NCBI RefSeq assembly: GCF_000687795.1
Contig: NZ_JHXT01000005.1
Coordinates: 1-64,000, forward strand
Source of the DNA: Mycoplasma testudinis ATCC 43263
Lineage (GTDB): Bacteria; Bacillota_I; Bacilli_A; Mycoplasmatales; Mycoplasmoidaceae
Direction: 5' to 3'
DNA: 64,000 bases
A model generated the notes under the pieces. The model saw only the letters and a list, made by a program, of their open reading frames with translations. It was not told the DNA's origin and ran no database searches. Position numbers and translations under genes: made by a program. Positions 43,541 to 56,259 of this stretch are shown here, piece by piece. Every line of letters begins with the position of its first letter. Position 1 is the first letter of the stretch.

Positions 43541-46384
43541 TTAAGCGGGTTTGCTAGGTGCTTTTGGAGCGGCTGGTTTAGTTGGAGCTGTTGGAGCTGT
43601 TGGTTTCTTAACTGGAGCACCAACAGGTTTAGCAGGTGCACTTGGCTTAGCTACTGGAGCAGATGGTTTAGCAGTAGGAGCGGCTGGTTTTGCACTTGGT
43701 GCGGTCGGTTTTCCTGCAGGAGCAGTAGGTTTACCTGTTTTCAATAATTGTGGTTTCTTCTTAACAGAAGCAGTTTCAGTAATAATCTTCTTGTATACAC
43801 TACCAACCGCTGATGTCAAGGTATCAACTTTCTTGAAGGTACTTGTAAAGCCCTTGTCTTGTAACTTACGGGCTTTACGCATTGGAATTCCTATACCTAA
43901 TCCCACTGCTGCAATAATTACTGCTAATGGAATCGTAACACCGACAGCTGTTGGTACAACCCAATAAGGCAAGCTAGCTAATCCATCAACTGGATTACTT
44001 GGGAAAGCTAAATTAGCATCTTGGAACGATTGGTTATTATACATGTGACCATTATAGTATTCAACATTAATGGTGATCGGTAAAGATCTGTTATTAGATG
44101 TAGAACCGGCTGTTACGTTAATTCTTTGACCATCTCACGCTGGTGAGTATTCAACTAAATTTTGTAAACGGTTATTATCACCTGCAAGTTCTGATGATGT
44201 TAATGATAAGTATCCATTGTTGCTTAAATAAGATGGATCACTAACATCACGACGAACAATGTTACCCCAAATAGGACTATTGTCAGTGTAAGATGGTACT
44301 TGTCCGTTAAATTGGTCAAATGCTGCTAAGCGATCAAATGTTCCATCAACGGTTTTTTGTTCATTCAATCGAACCCGAGTATCTTGTCCACTTGCATTAC
44401 TATCTAATGAATAAACAAATTGATTAGCTAAAGGTAACAAGGCGTGAATGATTCTTTGAGAACCAGCACTAATACCAGAATTATTTATATTAATGTTATC
44501 ACTGTTAAATAATGGATCAGTTGTAGCGGGAGCAGATAAGTTTCCACTACGAGACAATGTTGCAGCATAGACTTGAGATGTGGTTCCATTATTGAATAAT
44601 AAGAACCAAGTATTATTACTTACCATAATTTGTGATAAATTACGTTGATTAAATCCGGGAGCTGGGTTAAGTTGATCTGCAACTAATGTAGTCGCATTGA
44701 TTCCAGCATTTGATGTATTTCTTACTGAAGCAGGGAAAGCTGTTTGCGAAACATATGATGAACGAAGAATTTGATCGCGAGTTAAGTACATTGCATTAAT
44801 TGAAGATAATGTTTGGCCATTGACTAAATCTGGTCCAGATACTTGAGCATCATAAGCATATAGTATATTTACATTGTGTTCAGTTAAACCGTCTGCAGCT
44901 GTACCGTTAATACTTGAAACAACTGCTCGAGAACTACTTTGTTGGAAAATCGAAGTAGATGAAGAAGTAGTTGAAGTATCTGAAATTCCTGCAACAGCAG
45001 AAACAGAAGAAACTAAACCATCACCTGAAATAACTGGCAAGATTCCGTTAGGTAAAGTAACTGCGGCGTCTGAACCATTAGTTGAACTAAAGTAAGCAGT
45101 GTTTCTAAAAGCTACACTGTTGGTAGTACCATTTGTTACAGTATATCCTGCATTTGTCGCACCAACGTGAACTGTTGCATTTGGAGTTGAATTCGGTGAT
45201 AAATTTCCGTTACTTAAGAATGTTTGTTGAACTGTAGTTGTTGCACCAGCAATTAAATATGCTGGATAGTAAGAACGGTTTCCACCAGTAGTAGTTAACC
45301 CAGTAGGCATTGGAATATTAGTTGCTGCAGTTTGTGGATTATTTGATGAAGGAATGAATCCAGCGTTATTTGTGGCATTTAAACTATTATTTCAATTGTA
45401 TTGAGCATATAATCGACCTCGTGTTGAAGTCACATTTGTATCAGGCGTATTATCTTGAGTGTTAAATACATTAACTGCATAGAACCAGAATGCAGGTAAA
45501 ATATTACCACCGTAGATAGCAATTGCGCCATCAGCATAAACCATATTCTTTAAGTTTTGTAAATACAAGTTGCTGACAACGTTTTTAGTTGTATCAATTC
45601 CTTGGTAAGCAAAACTATTATTAGCATCTCACGATTGTGTAAATGTTTTAGGATCTTGGTTAGAAATCATTGCACCATCTGAATCATTAGTTAAGAACGG
45701 ACGATTCACTTGCACAGAAGAGAAGAAAGTTAACAATTCACCAGTAGGAATGTTTGGTAATCCTAAAATGATTGGAGAACCAACTTGACTAAAGGAGTTA
45801 GTAGCTGTGTCATCTTTGAATGTCAAGATAACACCAGGGTTTGAAACTGTTAAATTATCTGTGGTTGCACTTAACGTCCCAGATACAGTTGCAGTTGGAT
45901 TAACAGCCAAAACATAGAACAAGCTAGGATCTTGGTAATTTTGAACAACTTGTCGTGCTTGGTAACCAGATAATGTTTGATTAGTAAAAGTTACACCTGT
46001 TGAAGCAGTTGGTACTGCTTCAGATGTGAAATCAAATCCGTATAGGATTCCACCGAATGGACTAATTTTTACTATTCCGCTTTGGCCATTATTAGTTGCT
46101 TGGGCAAATGTTGTAATATATGATCCATCATTAGCAGTTACGATTGGCTTATTAGCTAAACTACCAGTAGTTTGGTTTCCTAAATTCAATGAGTCTAATG
46201 AAATTTGACTATTTGTCAAAGCAGCTTGATTACTTAATGCAACATTAGATGAATTGAAATTATTAACTTGTTGAACATTTGAAATCAACGAGTAAGATAC
46301 TCCGGCAACAACAGTCCCTGCACTAACACTAGCAAGAGTTCAAATAAGCTTTTTAGCTAATCTTGTTTTCTTATTCATTTTCAT
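43541..46384 (-). CDS. Anchored surface protein A (second gene of second pair)
   Basis: 947 residues. N-terminal signal or anchor at about 8-30. The ectodomain shares with C (49369-52302) the segments SPFGGILYGFDF, ARQVVQNYQDPSLFYVL and NLYLQNLKNMVYADG...GGN. A single helix follows at about 807-833 (PTAVGVTIPLAVIIAAVGLG), then basic RKARK. Next is a cytoplasmic tail with KKVDTLTSAVGSVYKKII and PQLLKTGK, ending in about 60 residues of (A/T)(P/A)xAKPxAP-type repeats. This plan resembles cytadherence proteins of the M. pneumoniae group, whose Pro-rich tails face the attachment-organelle skeleton; membership in the P1/P40-P90 families is inference. Its ATG lies one base after the stop of B, with a GGGGG ribosome binding site inside B. 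Confidence 0.75.
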
Positions 46385-46385
46385 A

Positions 46386-49340
46386 TTATTTACCCCCTGC
46401 AGTAGCACTGGCCGTCGGCGCTGATGGCTTAGTCGGACTTACTGGTTTAGCTGGAGCACTTGGTGCACTTGGCTTAGCGGTTGGAGCGACTGGCTTATGA
46501 GCAGGCGCAGCTGGTTTAGCACTTGGAGCAGCAGGTTTAGCACCTGGTGCGGCTGGCTTAGCGGCTGGACTTGGAGAAGCTTTCTTTAACAATTGAGGTG
46601 ACTTCTTAATGTTACCAATTTGGGTACGATTAATAATTTGTTTAAACACACTACCAACAGCGGTTGTCAATGTGTCAACTTTCTTGTTGGAAATTTCAAA
46701 TCCTTGTTTCAAGGCTTTCTTGTTTTTTTGCATTGGAATTCCAATACCTAATCCAAGACCTAAAGCGATTGCAACAATTACAATCGGAACAGCAACGGCT
46801 ACTGGAATTACGTAAGTTGGTAATTGACCAAATCCAGAAATGGATGTTGATGCAGCAATATTAGCATCTGATTGAGGAATTGATACATAATCACCAGTTG
46901 CGGGATTTTTAACTTGAGCAGTTAATGTTGCAGTTTGGGCAACTGGGTCAACATTAGTTGCTAAAATTCGTCAATCATCAGGATTGAAATTACCACGAGT
47001 TGGAAGAGTATAATCAAATACATCTCCTCTAAACCCAACTTGTAAAATGGTACTTCCATCGTTAGCATCACGAGTTAAAACATCAGTTAATGAATTAGTA
47101 AAGAAGCTTTGACTAATTTCATCCCTAGTTTTAAATCGTCCAAAACCTAATTCAGCATTTCTCAAAGCTACTGGAGAAATAGCTGTTGATAATGCAAGAC
47201 CACTGTTAGTGAAATCACTAATCTTTAAACTTACATCACTATCAGTGTAATAAGTTTGGGCTATCCCTGTTGATGAGAAAATTGAACTTAAATTAGGAGC
47301 TTGCAAGGTTTGCAATCCAGTGTTAATAGTGATACCTGCAATTTGTTGGGCAGGAGTTGTAATTGTACTAGGAACAGTTTGTGCTCCATTAATTACGTTT
47401 GTATTATTAATTACTGTTGCTGAATTACCGTTAAAGTTACTGTAATAAATTCCACCGGCTGAAGTGTTAGATCAACCTGATCCAATGACAGTCCCTTGTC
47501 CAGCTGTATTTCCAGAATTTGCATCAGATTTAGTGTTATTATCTGCACCAATTGCAAATGATCCTTTAAAGTCAGCTCATTTGTAATTAGCAGAACCATT
47601 ACCGGCAGCTGATGTAGTTGCAAAATCTGAGTTGGCAATTGAAGGAATTGAAGTCATTACATTTCGATTAGTCACATTAGGTTGATACATCTTCATTAAG
47701 TATGAACCTAATTGGAAATAATAAGAACGGCGTAAACTTGATTGTTCACGAGTAGTATAAGGAATTAAGTTACCAACATCACGAGGTGAGAAACCACCAA
47801 CGTTAGTTAATAAGTACAAGTATTGACTACTAAATACAGAATCCGCAGTTGTTGATCCTGCTGTCGCCGGCATTCATGAACCTGCATATGTACCTGTGCT
47901 AAATCAAGTAGGAGATAACATTAATTGAGCATATTCTTGTGCAGTAATTCCGTTACCAGTAGTGTTAAAACCAGATTGAATATTTTCAAATGACGGAATA
48001 CTAATGTAGGTTTCAAATAAAGTTTGAGCAGTATAACTGTTACCAGCAGCAGCACTTGCAGATAAAGCAGTGTTAGTAACTGCGTTGGATCCTAAATCAC
48101 TAGTTGCAACAGCACCTGTAATTCCGCTTCTAGTAGCGGAAAAAGAATCTGCCCCTTGGTCAGCGTTTGTCCCAATAGTAATTGTTCCAACTAAACTTAA
48201 GCTACTTACTGCACCAGTATTAGGATCAGTAGCAGGCACTAAACCTGACACGGCCATTCTTGGTACATATTGGAAATTTTGATCTTGACCAATTGGTAAA
48301 TTAGTTAAAGTTGTGTTACCAAATGGACTTACAATTCCAGAAAGAATTAAAGCGTATGGGAAACCATCAGCCGTTACATGCAAACTAGCATTTGATGGGT
48401 TCGAACTAATGGTGGCGAAATTAAAGTTCACACGGAACATCCCCATTGATAAAACATCTTGATCGTTCGCTGCATCAAAAATAGTTCCGTTTCCGCCAGC
48501 CATAATTACTTGCCCATTATTAGCGTACATGTTACCAACAGAAGCTAAATAAATTTTTCAAGGTAATGAAATATCATTTGATGTTCCATCGAAATAGTTT
48601 GGGTGATTAGTTAAACTGAAATAAGATTTAGATGTGTTTTGTGTTCAAGCAGAAGGATAATTTTTAATCATATCACTTGGTTTGATATTACTTGCAGCTA
48701 CAACTCCGAACGGAATGTTTGGGTTTGATAAATCTTCACTTAAAACTAAAACAGTTGCTTGCATATTAACAGCACTATCAATTTGATCAATAGTGGTTGA
48801 TTCAGCATTTACTGTTTCATAATTACTTGGAATTAATAACAAATAGAAAATGTTGGGTAAAGAAGCATCTTGTCTTGCTTCGACCACCATTTTCCCTTGG
48901 ATATCACTTCTAAAGTTTGCTACACCATTAGGTGAAACTAATGCACCACGATCACCTCGTTGTAATGATCCGTTTGGATTAATTGCACCAGCTGCTGCAT
49001 CATCTGCAACAGATGGACTAAACCGTCATAAAACGTTTCCGTAATAATCTGTTCGTGTAATAGCATCAGTTCCAGTTAATACTAAAGCACCAGGATTAGT
49101 TCCCTTAACAGGAATTCCACTAAAGCTTGTATTTTTGAAAACCCGAGTCGCACCCAAAGCCGGATTGTCAGTAACACCAGCTTGGTTGACAATACTAGAT
49201 TGAGTATTTTGGTTTAAGGCTGGTTTACTATTTGATGTTGCTAGTGAACCAAACCCAGCGCCAAAAGCAGCACCGGCGAGAATGGCACCGCCACTGATGG
49301 CAAGGATTTTATATTTGTTTTTTCTATTTGATTTAGGCAT
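46386..49340 (-). CDS. Anchored surface protein B (first gene of second pair)
   Basis: 984 residues, AGGAG before ATG 49340. The signal or anchor lies at about 10-32 (ILAISGGAILAGAAFGAGFG). It is a paralogue of D: both carry YLA/TN-type strand, MAGGNGTIF (282-288 here), GMFRVNF, FQYVPRMAVSG and FSPRDVGNLIPY. The C-terminal helix is at about 843-869 and is followed by QKNKKALKQGFEISNKK. The shared VDTLTTAVGSVFKQII motif comes next, then KKSPQLLK and a Pro/Ala/Lys tail. The tail-coding DNA is almost identical to that of D. Translationally coupled to A; 28 bases after C. No Cys-based lipobox. Confidence 0.75.
46564..46748. repeat. Tail-coding repeat, copy in B
   Basis: 185 bases that differ from 52486-52670 at only three positions that I can see, although the upstream ectodomain-coding parts of B and D are strongly diverged. 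Confidence 0.9.
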
Positions 49341-49368
49341 TTTCTATCTCCTGAACGGTAATCGCAGC

Positions 49369-52302
49369 TTAGGCTGGTTTAGCTGGAGCAGTTGGCTTCG
49401 CAGGGCTAGTTGGAGCCACTGGTTTTTTAGGTGCTGCTGTTGGTGCTTTAGGGGCGGCTGGTTTTGTTGGGCTAGCTACAGGTTTTGTTGGGTTAGCAGT
49501 TGGAGCAGTTGGTTTTGCTGCTGGTGTTGTTGGCTTAGCAACTGGTGCTACAGGCTTACCCGCAGGAACAGTTGGTTTCTTCCCAGTTTTCAATAATTGT
49601 GGTTTCTTCTTAACAGAAGCAGTTTCGGTAATGATCTTCTTGTATACACTACCAACCGCAGATGTCAAAGTGTCAACTTTTTTGAATGTTGAAATGAATC
49701 CCTTGTCTTGGATTTTTCTGGCTTTACGCATTGGAATACCAATACCAAGACCAAGACCAACGATTGCTGCTGCTAATAAAATTGGGATTGCTACAGCAAC
49801 TGGAATTACCCAACTTGGTTGAGCACTAAAGCCACTGTAAACCATTACTAACGGATTAGTTACCCCTTGGTTAACACTAACGATTTGATCTGGATTAAAG
49901 AATTCGCCATTGTAGTATTGCAAGCGAACTTCTAATTGCAAATCATTTCCATTAACAACTTTAGCGATAACTTGATAATCTTGGTTTTGACGGTTAGGTG
50001 ATGGTTTGTAATCAACTAAAGTTTTTAAAACAGCTTGGGATTGACTAGCTAATTGTGAAGCTGGGTTTTGGAAGAATCCGGCTTTTTCCAAATATTCTTT
50101 TGGTTTAAATCCTTCCACAGTTCCCCAAATTTCTTGTTGGTCAACTGTATGAGTTCCATCTGGATTTGCATAGGTTGGTACTCCAGCAACTGAAGTCCCT
50201 TGACCATTACGAACGGCATTTTGGAACGCAGTATCTGGAACATAATTACCAGTTGATCCTTGCTGTCTTCACAAATTAACTTGGTTTTGGTTATTAGCTT
50301 GATTTCGAGTAATAACATAAACAAAATTATTTGTTAATGGAACGATTCCAACAATTTGTGATCCATCAGTTGTTCCGAATGTAGAACCATTAGCTGAACC
50401 TAAGTTAGTTGGGTTTAAAGATGTTCGATTTAAAATCGGATCATAACTTAAAATGTAAGTTGCTGAACCTTGTTGAGTTCGATAAGTTAAAAATCATGAA
50501 TCATTACTATATGAAACACCAGTTAAATTAGTGAAACGAGCATTTTTATCTAATGCTGGTGGAGTGGTTGAGTCACTAACAGTTGGTTGTCCACCACCTG
50601 AACGAGTTACTGTGAAATCAGTTCTTGTATAACTGAATGATAATGTGAAGTTATTAGAACCTACACGAGTGTCATAAACTAAATACTTATTAGATTGAGT
50701 CGAATCTCAACCGTCATTATTAGATGGAGTCACATTGTATGTTGAATATTTTACAAATGAACGTTCAACAGTAGCAAGTGCAGTATTAGATTGAAGAGCG
50801 GAAGAATTGTTTCCAGCGATTTGAATTGCTTGGTCAACTGACATTGATAAATCTAATGAAGGGCTAACAAATGAATTAACTTGTCTATCGGTTTTACCTG
50901 TTACCACATTATAGTTAGTAGTTCGAATTGTAAATGATCCACTAGATGTTGCACCATTATTATTAACATTAGGAACAATAAGTTCTAATTTAATAGATGT
51001 TGTCCCATTAACAGTTACAGTTCTTGCGCCAGCTACTTGATATGCTGGAAAAGAAGCATTTTGAGGGAAGGATCTAATATTTTCTCTTAAATAGTCAGTA
51101 TACGATGTAGATGAAAGGCTTCGAGCATTTGCAACAAGAGTTCTGTTAGAAGCGGTTACCAAAGGAACTGTAAAAGGCAAACTATATTGCGCGTATAATT
51201 TAGCACTAACAGGAGTTTTTGGAATTGTATTTTCATTATTAGTTGATTGATCTACATCAAATGCATAGAATCAAAGGTTTGATAAATCAGAACCTCCAAA
51301 AATGTAAATAGCATCTTTATTTGTTCGATCATCCCGAATAAATGTCATGTTGTTTAAATTGTTTAAATACAAGTGGGTTGCAACGTTTTTACTATAAGAG
51401 TAAGCGCTTCCACTTTGTGTACCTGCGACAACTGAATTTCTATCATTTTGACCAGGAGTTCCAGCATTTGGACTAACTTTAGCTCCTGGTTGTCAAGTAC
51501 CGGTTAAATTTACCGCAGTAGCAGCACCATTTGCACCTAATAAATTAGGAGTGAAACTTGCTGGTTCATTTTGAATTTTAGGATCTCATGGCGCATCAAA
51601 TTGCAAATTCTTGTAAGTATCAGTCAAACTAGAATCAATCACGGGACCATTTAATGTATAAGCACGAGTAACACCAAAAGCCGTTCCGTTATCCATAACT
51701 TGTAAAACTTCAGCATGGCCTGCGGTCACTGTAAATGCTCCGTTTGCATAATTAACATTCACTGTTCTTTCGTTAACCACTAAAACAAAGTATTGGTTTT
51801 TATTATTGTAGTTTTGGACAACTTGGCGAATTGTATATCCAGTGTATCCACTAAAATCAATTCCGTAAATTCTTTGACCAAATGAATTTAATTTAATTAA
51901 CCCCGGAACTGTTTCAGCGGATAATTGAGAATTAAAGTCATTTAATGTTCCATTAGTATCGAAGTCACTAGAATTTTGTGTAGTAATACTTTGATGAGTT
52001 TGTGTTGACAAAACAAAGTTATTGTTTGGATCAGTTAAATGTTGGTTAGCTCCTGTAGAGACATGAGTAAACCGATTATTAGTTGGAGCTAAATAAATGT
52101 CATTAACAGTTGGTTGAGATTCTGAAGTAAAGTCTTGGTTATTTAAAGAAATGCTATCTTGATTTGAAACAAATGGACTAGCTGAAGTGTGAGTAGTTTG
52201 ATTAACTATTCCATATACTGATCCGGCTGCAAGTAAACTTGAGAAGCTAGCAACTGCAACTAATTTAAAGATTCATTTCTTTTGTTTAAATTTCTTAGTC
52301 AT
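49369..52302 (-). CDS. Anchored surface protein C (second gene of first pair)
   Basis: 977 residues. The N-terminal anchor is at about 10-32 (WIFKLVAVASFSSLLAAGSV). Paralogue of A: LNSFGQRIYGIDF, IRQVVQNYNNKNQYFVLVVN and HLYLNNLNNM followed by an IFGG motif. The membrane helix at about 830-856 (VIPVAVAIPILLAAAIVGLG) is followed by RKARKIQDK and the motif KKVDTLTSAVGSVYKKII. PQLLKTGK and a tail of AKPT(A/T)PA-type repeats, the longest and most Thr-rich of the four, close the protein. Its ATG lies two bases after the stop of D (AGGAG within D), so C needs D translation. Confidence 0.75.
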
Positions 52303-52304
52303 AA

Positions 52305-55300
52305 TTATGCATTAACTCCTGGATTAGCTGGTTTGCTCGGGGCCGTCGGCTTAGTCGGACTTGCTGGTTTAGTTGGAGCACTTGGTGCGGCTGGCTTAGC
52401 AGTTGGAACAACTGGCTTGTGAGCAGGCGCAGCTGGTTTAGCACTTGGAGCAACAGGTTTAGCACCTGGTGCGGCTGGCTTGGCAGCTGGACTTGGAGAA
52501 GCTTTCTTTAATAATTGAGGCGACTTCTTAATGTTACCAATTTGGGTACGATTAATAATTTGTTTAAATACACTACCAACAGCGGTTGTCAATGTGTCAA
52601 CTTTCTTGTTGGAAATTTCAAATCCTTGTTTCAAGGCTTTCTTGTTTTTTTGCATTGGAATTCCAATACCCAAACCAAGACCAATAATGATGGCTACAGC
52701 AATAATTGGAACAGCAACAGCAACAGCGATTACATAACTTGGTTGACGGTTAAATGAACCTGGTTGAGCTGGGAAATTTTGATTAGAAACTCCATTTGAA
52801 GATGGAATTATATCTCATTGTTCAGGGTTCAATGGGTTTTGAACTTGAGCAGTGAAAGTAGCTGATTGATCTACTGGATTAATGTTAGTAACTACAATCC
52901 GAATTTTTAAGCCTTCACCATTATTAGTGGCAGCTGCTTGATTTTGAAGAGTTGGTTTATGGTAAGTGAAGAACGAACTAATTAAATTAGATTTTAATAA
53001 ATTAAGTGTTACTCCATTTTCAGTTACAGTATCAAAAATGTTATTAACATTTAAAGTTGTAAATGATTCGGGAGGATTAGCATTAAATTCTCCTGATCCT
53101 AGTGATGCTGTAATATCAGATGCAGCATTTGTAAATGAACCAGTTTCTCTTAAAGTAGTTGGACTAAAACTTAAGATTGATAAACCAGAATTACCTTTTT
53201 GAGCAAAGACTGAAGTTGGAACAGATGATTGTAAAACGGTTGTTGGAGCATTATTAGTAGTTGCTGCGGTACCGGTATTTACAGTAACTGCAAAATTACC
53301 AGAACTGTTACCATTTACACGCATACTTCCGTTTCTGAAGTTTTGGTATTGGGTTCTTGGAATATTTGCACTACCTGAGAAGTTATTAATTAAAGTTGTA
53401 CTGCCAACACTTGCACCACCTCAGAATGAAGTAGCAGAAGCTAATGTTCCATTAGTTGTTGCTGTACCTACAAAATTAATTCATAAAGGATTATTTCCAA
53501 TTGCTGGAGTAGCATCTTGAACAAATGTTACCCGAGTTTGTTTAGAAACCGCAATGTTATAACTGTATGCACTTTGAGGCATCATTTGTAATGTTCATCA
53601 TTTGTTAGCGTTATCACTTCCAATTTGGGCTGAATCAGTTCCTGTAGTTGGATCAGTCGGGAGCGCTTGGGGCGTAGTATCAACCACCGGAGTCATTCCT
53701 TGATTTTGAACATAACCATCTGATCCGCTTAAACTAAAGTAATAAGTGAATGCGCCAATTTGCATCACATAACCATCTTGTGCTCCATTTGAAGAATAAG
53801 AAGCAAGATTACCTACATCTTTAGGAGAATATCCAAATAATGAGGTAAACATTCCTAAACCAGAATCTCATAATTGTTGGGGACGAGCCACAATAGAACC
53901 ACGAGATACTCGGTCATAGTCTTCTGAATGGTTTAAAGTTCCAAAGTCGCTATTTTGCGATAAGAATGCTGATGCAAATCCAGGATTAACACCTAAACTG
54001 TATGAAGAACTATTTAATAATGAATAAAGTCAAGAATTATCCCCACTTACCAAAGTGTCGATTTCAGCTGATGGAGTATTAGCTGGTTGAGTTGTTGATG
54101 CAGTTGAGCGAATGTTCAATAATGAAGCAATATTCAATTGTGTCCCAAACACAGATAATGGGTTTACAGAATTTCCAGTTGTAGCGTTAGCTAATTGTGG
54201 AAGCGAAGGAATATTGTTTGATTTAACATCATTTAGACGTCTAAAGAATCGAGTTCTTGGACTACCATTTTCTCCGGCAGGATCATATGAACCACCGCCA
54301 TCGTCTGCTTGATTTGTAGCAGTAGTATTATTAAAGAAGTTAGGGTCATTTAAACTTCCTAATCCTCGTGCAGTATCTAATGATGTAGGAGTAGTGAGAC
54401 TACCTGCATTATTTGTTCCACTACCCATACTACTGGATTCGACTGCTGCCCCAACAATGGTTGAATTTAATCCGCCTTCAAATTTTTGAACTGTAATATC
54501 TTGACCAACTGTAATTGATCCAGCTATATAAATGTAATTACCTGTTTGGATATTGCCAACGGCACCTTGTACACCGCCAACAGCCATTCTAGGAACGTAT
54601 GAGAAAGTAGCGTCTTGTCCTAATGGAGCATTTGTAAATGCAAAGTTTGAATCCGAATTAGGTCCTGAAGTAATTCCGGCTAATATATAAGCATAAGGAA
54701 TACCAGTTAATTTAGGAATAACCCGTGTTGAGTTATTGTTTCGAATAACGTTAGTATCAAAATTTATTCGGAACATTCCGATTGATAAAGCAGCAGGTTC
54801 ATTGAAAACGGTTCCGTTACCACCAAACATTAAAACAGTTCCGTTTGTAGCAAACATATTACCTAAATTAGTAATATACATTTCTCACGGAAGAACCATT
54901 GTAGAACTAGCATTATTATCGAACCATAACGGGTGTTGATCTTTTGAGAACGAACTCATTCCATTCGGAGTTTTCCATTGGCTTGGATAATTATCTACCA
55001 TTGCTGAAGGAGGAATCGAAGCAACATTGGTAATCATGTACGGATTTTCTTGTCCTGGTGTTTCCATAATTTGAACAACTGTGGCTTGCAAATTAACATT
55101 GCTATTAATATCTGCGTAAGTATGTCCAGATGTAGGGGTTGTTAATTCCGTGTTAGCATCAGTTTGAATTGCTTGGGTTGGAACTAACAAGACATAGAAC
55201 ACATTAGATAATTGTGAGTCTTGGCGAATTTCAATCGCACCTTTACCAGTGTCAGCACCATTCGCAACAATCCCTTGTTGATTGTAAACTGCTTGAACAC

Positions 55301-55670
55301 CTGGTGCAAACGAAGTTTGAGCAGCTTGTGGATTAAAACTCCACAAAACACCACCGAATGAATTGGTGCGGGTTGCTGAATAACCTTGGTCGGCACTTGT
55401 ACCCGTTAAAACGGCAAATCCGCTATCAGCTAACTGAGTTCCAGAGAAATTGTTATTAGCTGAATGACGGATTTGCCCGATTGTTGAATTGATTGCTGGG
55501 GTGACAGCAGCTTGATTGGACAAGCTTAAAGAAGAACTTTGCGGCGCTAATTGCGGCTGATTGTGCGAAGTTGAACCATTATTAGGTAATCCTAAAAATG
55601 ACAACCCGATTCCTGCAGCTAATCCAGCACTTCCTAGGAACGCAAATGTATATCGGATTCTTTTTTTCAT
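52305..55670 (-). CDS. Anchored surface protein D (first gene of first pair)
   Basis: 1121 residues, the largest of the array and its first gene. The N-terminal anchor is at about 8-26 (FAFLGSAGLAAGIGLSFLGL). The ectodomain has SFGGVLWSFN, NVFYVLLVP, MYITNLGNMFATNG and MFGGNGTVF (about 282-289), FSYVPRMAVGG and FGYSPKDVGNLASY, all shared with B. The helix at about 975-1003 is followed by QKNKKALKQGFEISNKK, VDTLTTAVGSVFKQII, KKSPQLLK and Pro/Ala/Lys repeats. TATACT lies about 130 bases upstream. Every ectodomain segment needs UGA=Trp. Likely a cell-surface adhesin by plan; not shown. Confidence 0.75.
52486..52670. repeat. Tail-coding repeat, copy in D
   Basis: Partner of 46564-46748, three differences in 185 bases by direct comparison. 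It encodes the end of the membrane helix and the shared cytoplasmic motif. Confidence 0.9.
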
Positions 55671-55799
55671 ATAGTAAAAATGTCCTTATTATGTATGGAT
55701 AAAAACCCAAAGTAAAAGAGTTTGAATCGGTTTTACAAGGTGTAAAGCCAAAACAAGTCGGTTACTATTTGTTGACAAACGCTACGTCTATCGGGTTAA

Positions 55800-55805
55800 A
55801 GTATA
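55800..55805 (-). promoter_or_regulatory. -10 box for the surface array
   Basis: Minus-strand TATACT about 130 bases before ATG 55670. The -35 region is poor. The long leader could hold control elements; a weak inverted repeat GTTTGT/ACAAAT lies near 55771-55784. Confidence 0.4.
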
Positions 55806-55949
55806 ACATAAATAAAATGTGGAAAACTCTTTAAGGGTGTGGAAAATTGGCCTTTTTTACATATTATTTATTATTAAATAATTATATGCAACAAACCAAT
55901 TGAAACTAAAGAATGGTTTAAATAGGCGGCCTTCTTTTCAAAATCTAGC

Positions 55950-55996
55950 TCTTAAAATAAAAACAAAAAGCTTTTTTAGGGAAAAATTCCTAAAAA
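55950..55996 (-). terminator. Possible terminator after the coiled-coil genes
   Basis: TTTTTAGG / CCTAAAAA around GAAAAATT; on the minus strand a T-rich run (AGCTTTTTGTTTTTATTTT) follows. AT-rich stem, so moderate support. Confidence 0.5.
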
Positions 55997-56259
55997 TATG
56001 AACACTAATTTAGTCATAATTATCTTATAAAATCATGATTCAATTTCACTCATAGTTAATTGTAGTGGCTAATCAAGATTTAACTAAGGCGCTTGATATA
56101 AATTAAATTTCACAGAATTTATCAGCTTTCTATTTTCTCTCAAAAATCTCAAAAATTATATTGTGTTAGGTTTCTATGAATCTATAGAAATAACAATATT
56201 AGTTTAACCCAAATAATAAAAAAATATGGAACTAAAAGATCAATTCAAAAATCTTTAAA

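Larger units (their letters stand above)
55671..56259. other. Gene-free stretch upstream of the surface array
   Basis: The left third is the leader and promoter region of gene D. The middle holds a terminator-like hairpin. The rest (about 56000-56259) is AT-rich and shows nothing I can name. Confidence 0.5.

Noticed and set aside
43551..43967. Plus-strand Gly/Ala/Val-rich open frame
   Set aside because: It is the exact antisense of the Pro/Ala/Lys tail of gene A; such repeats leave the other strand open by composition. The same holds for the Trp/Cys-rich frame at 49282-49596.
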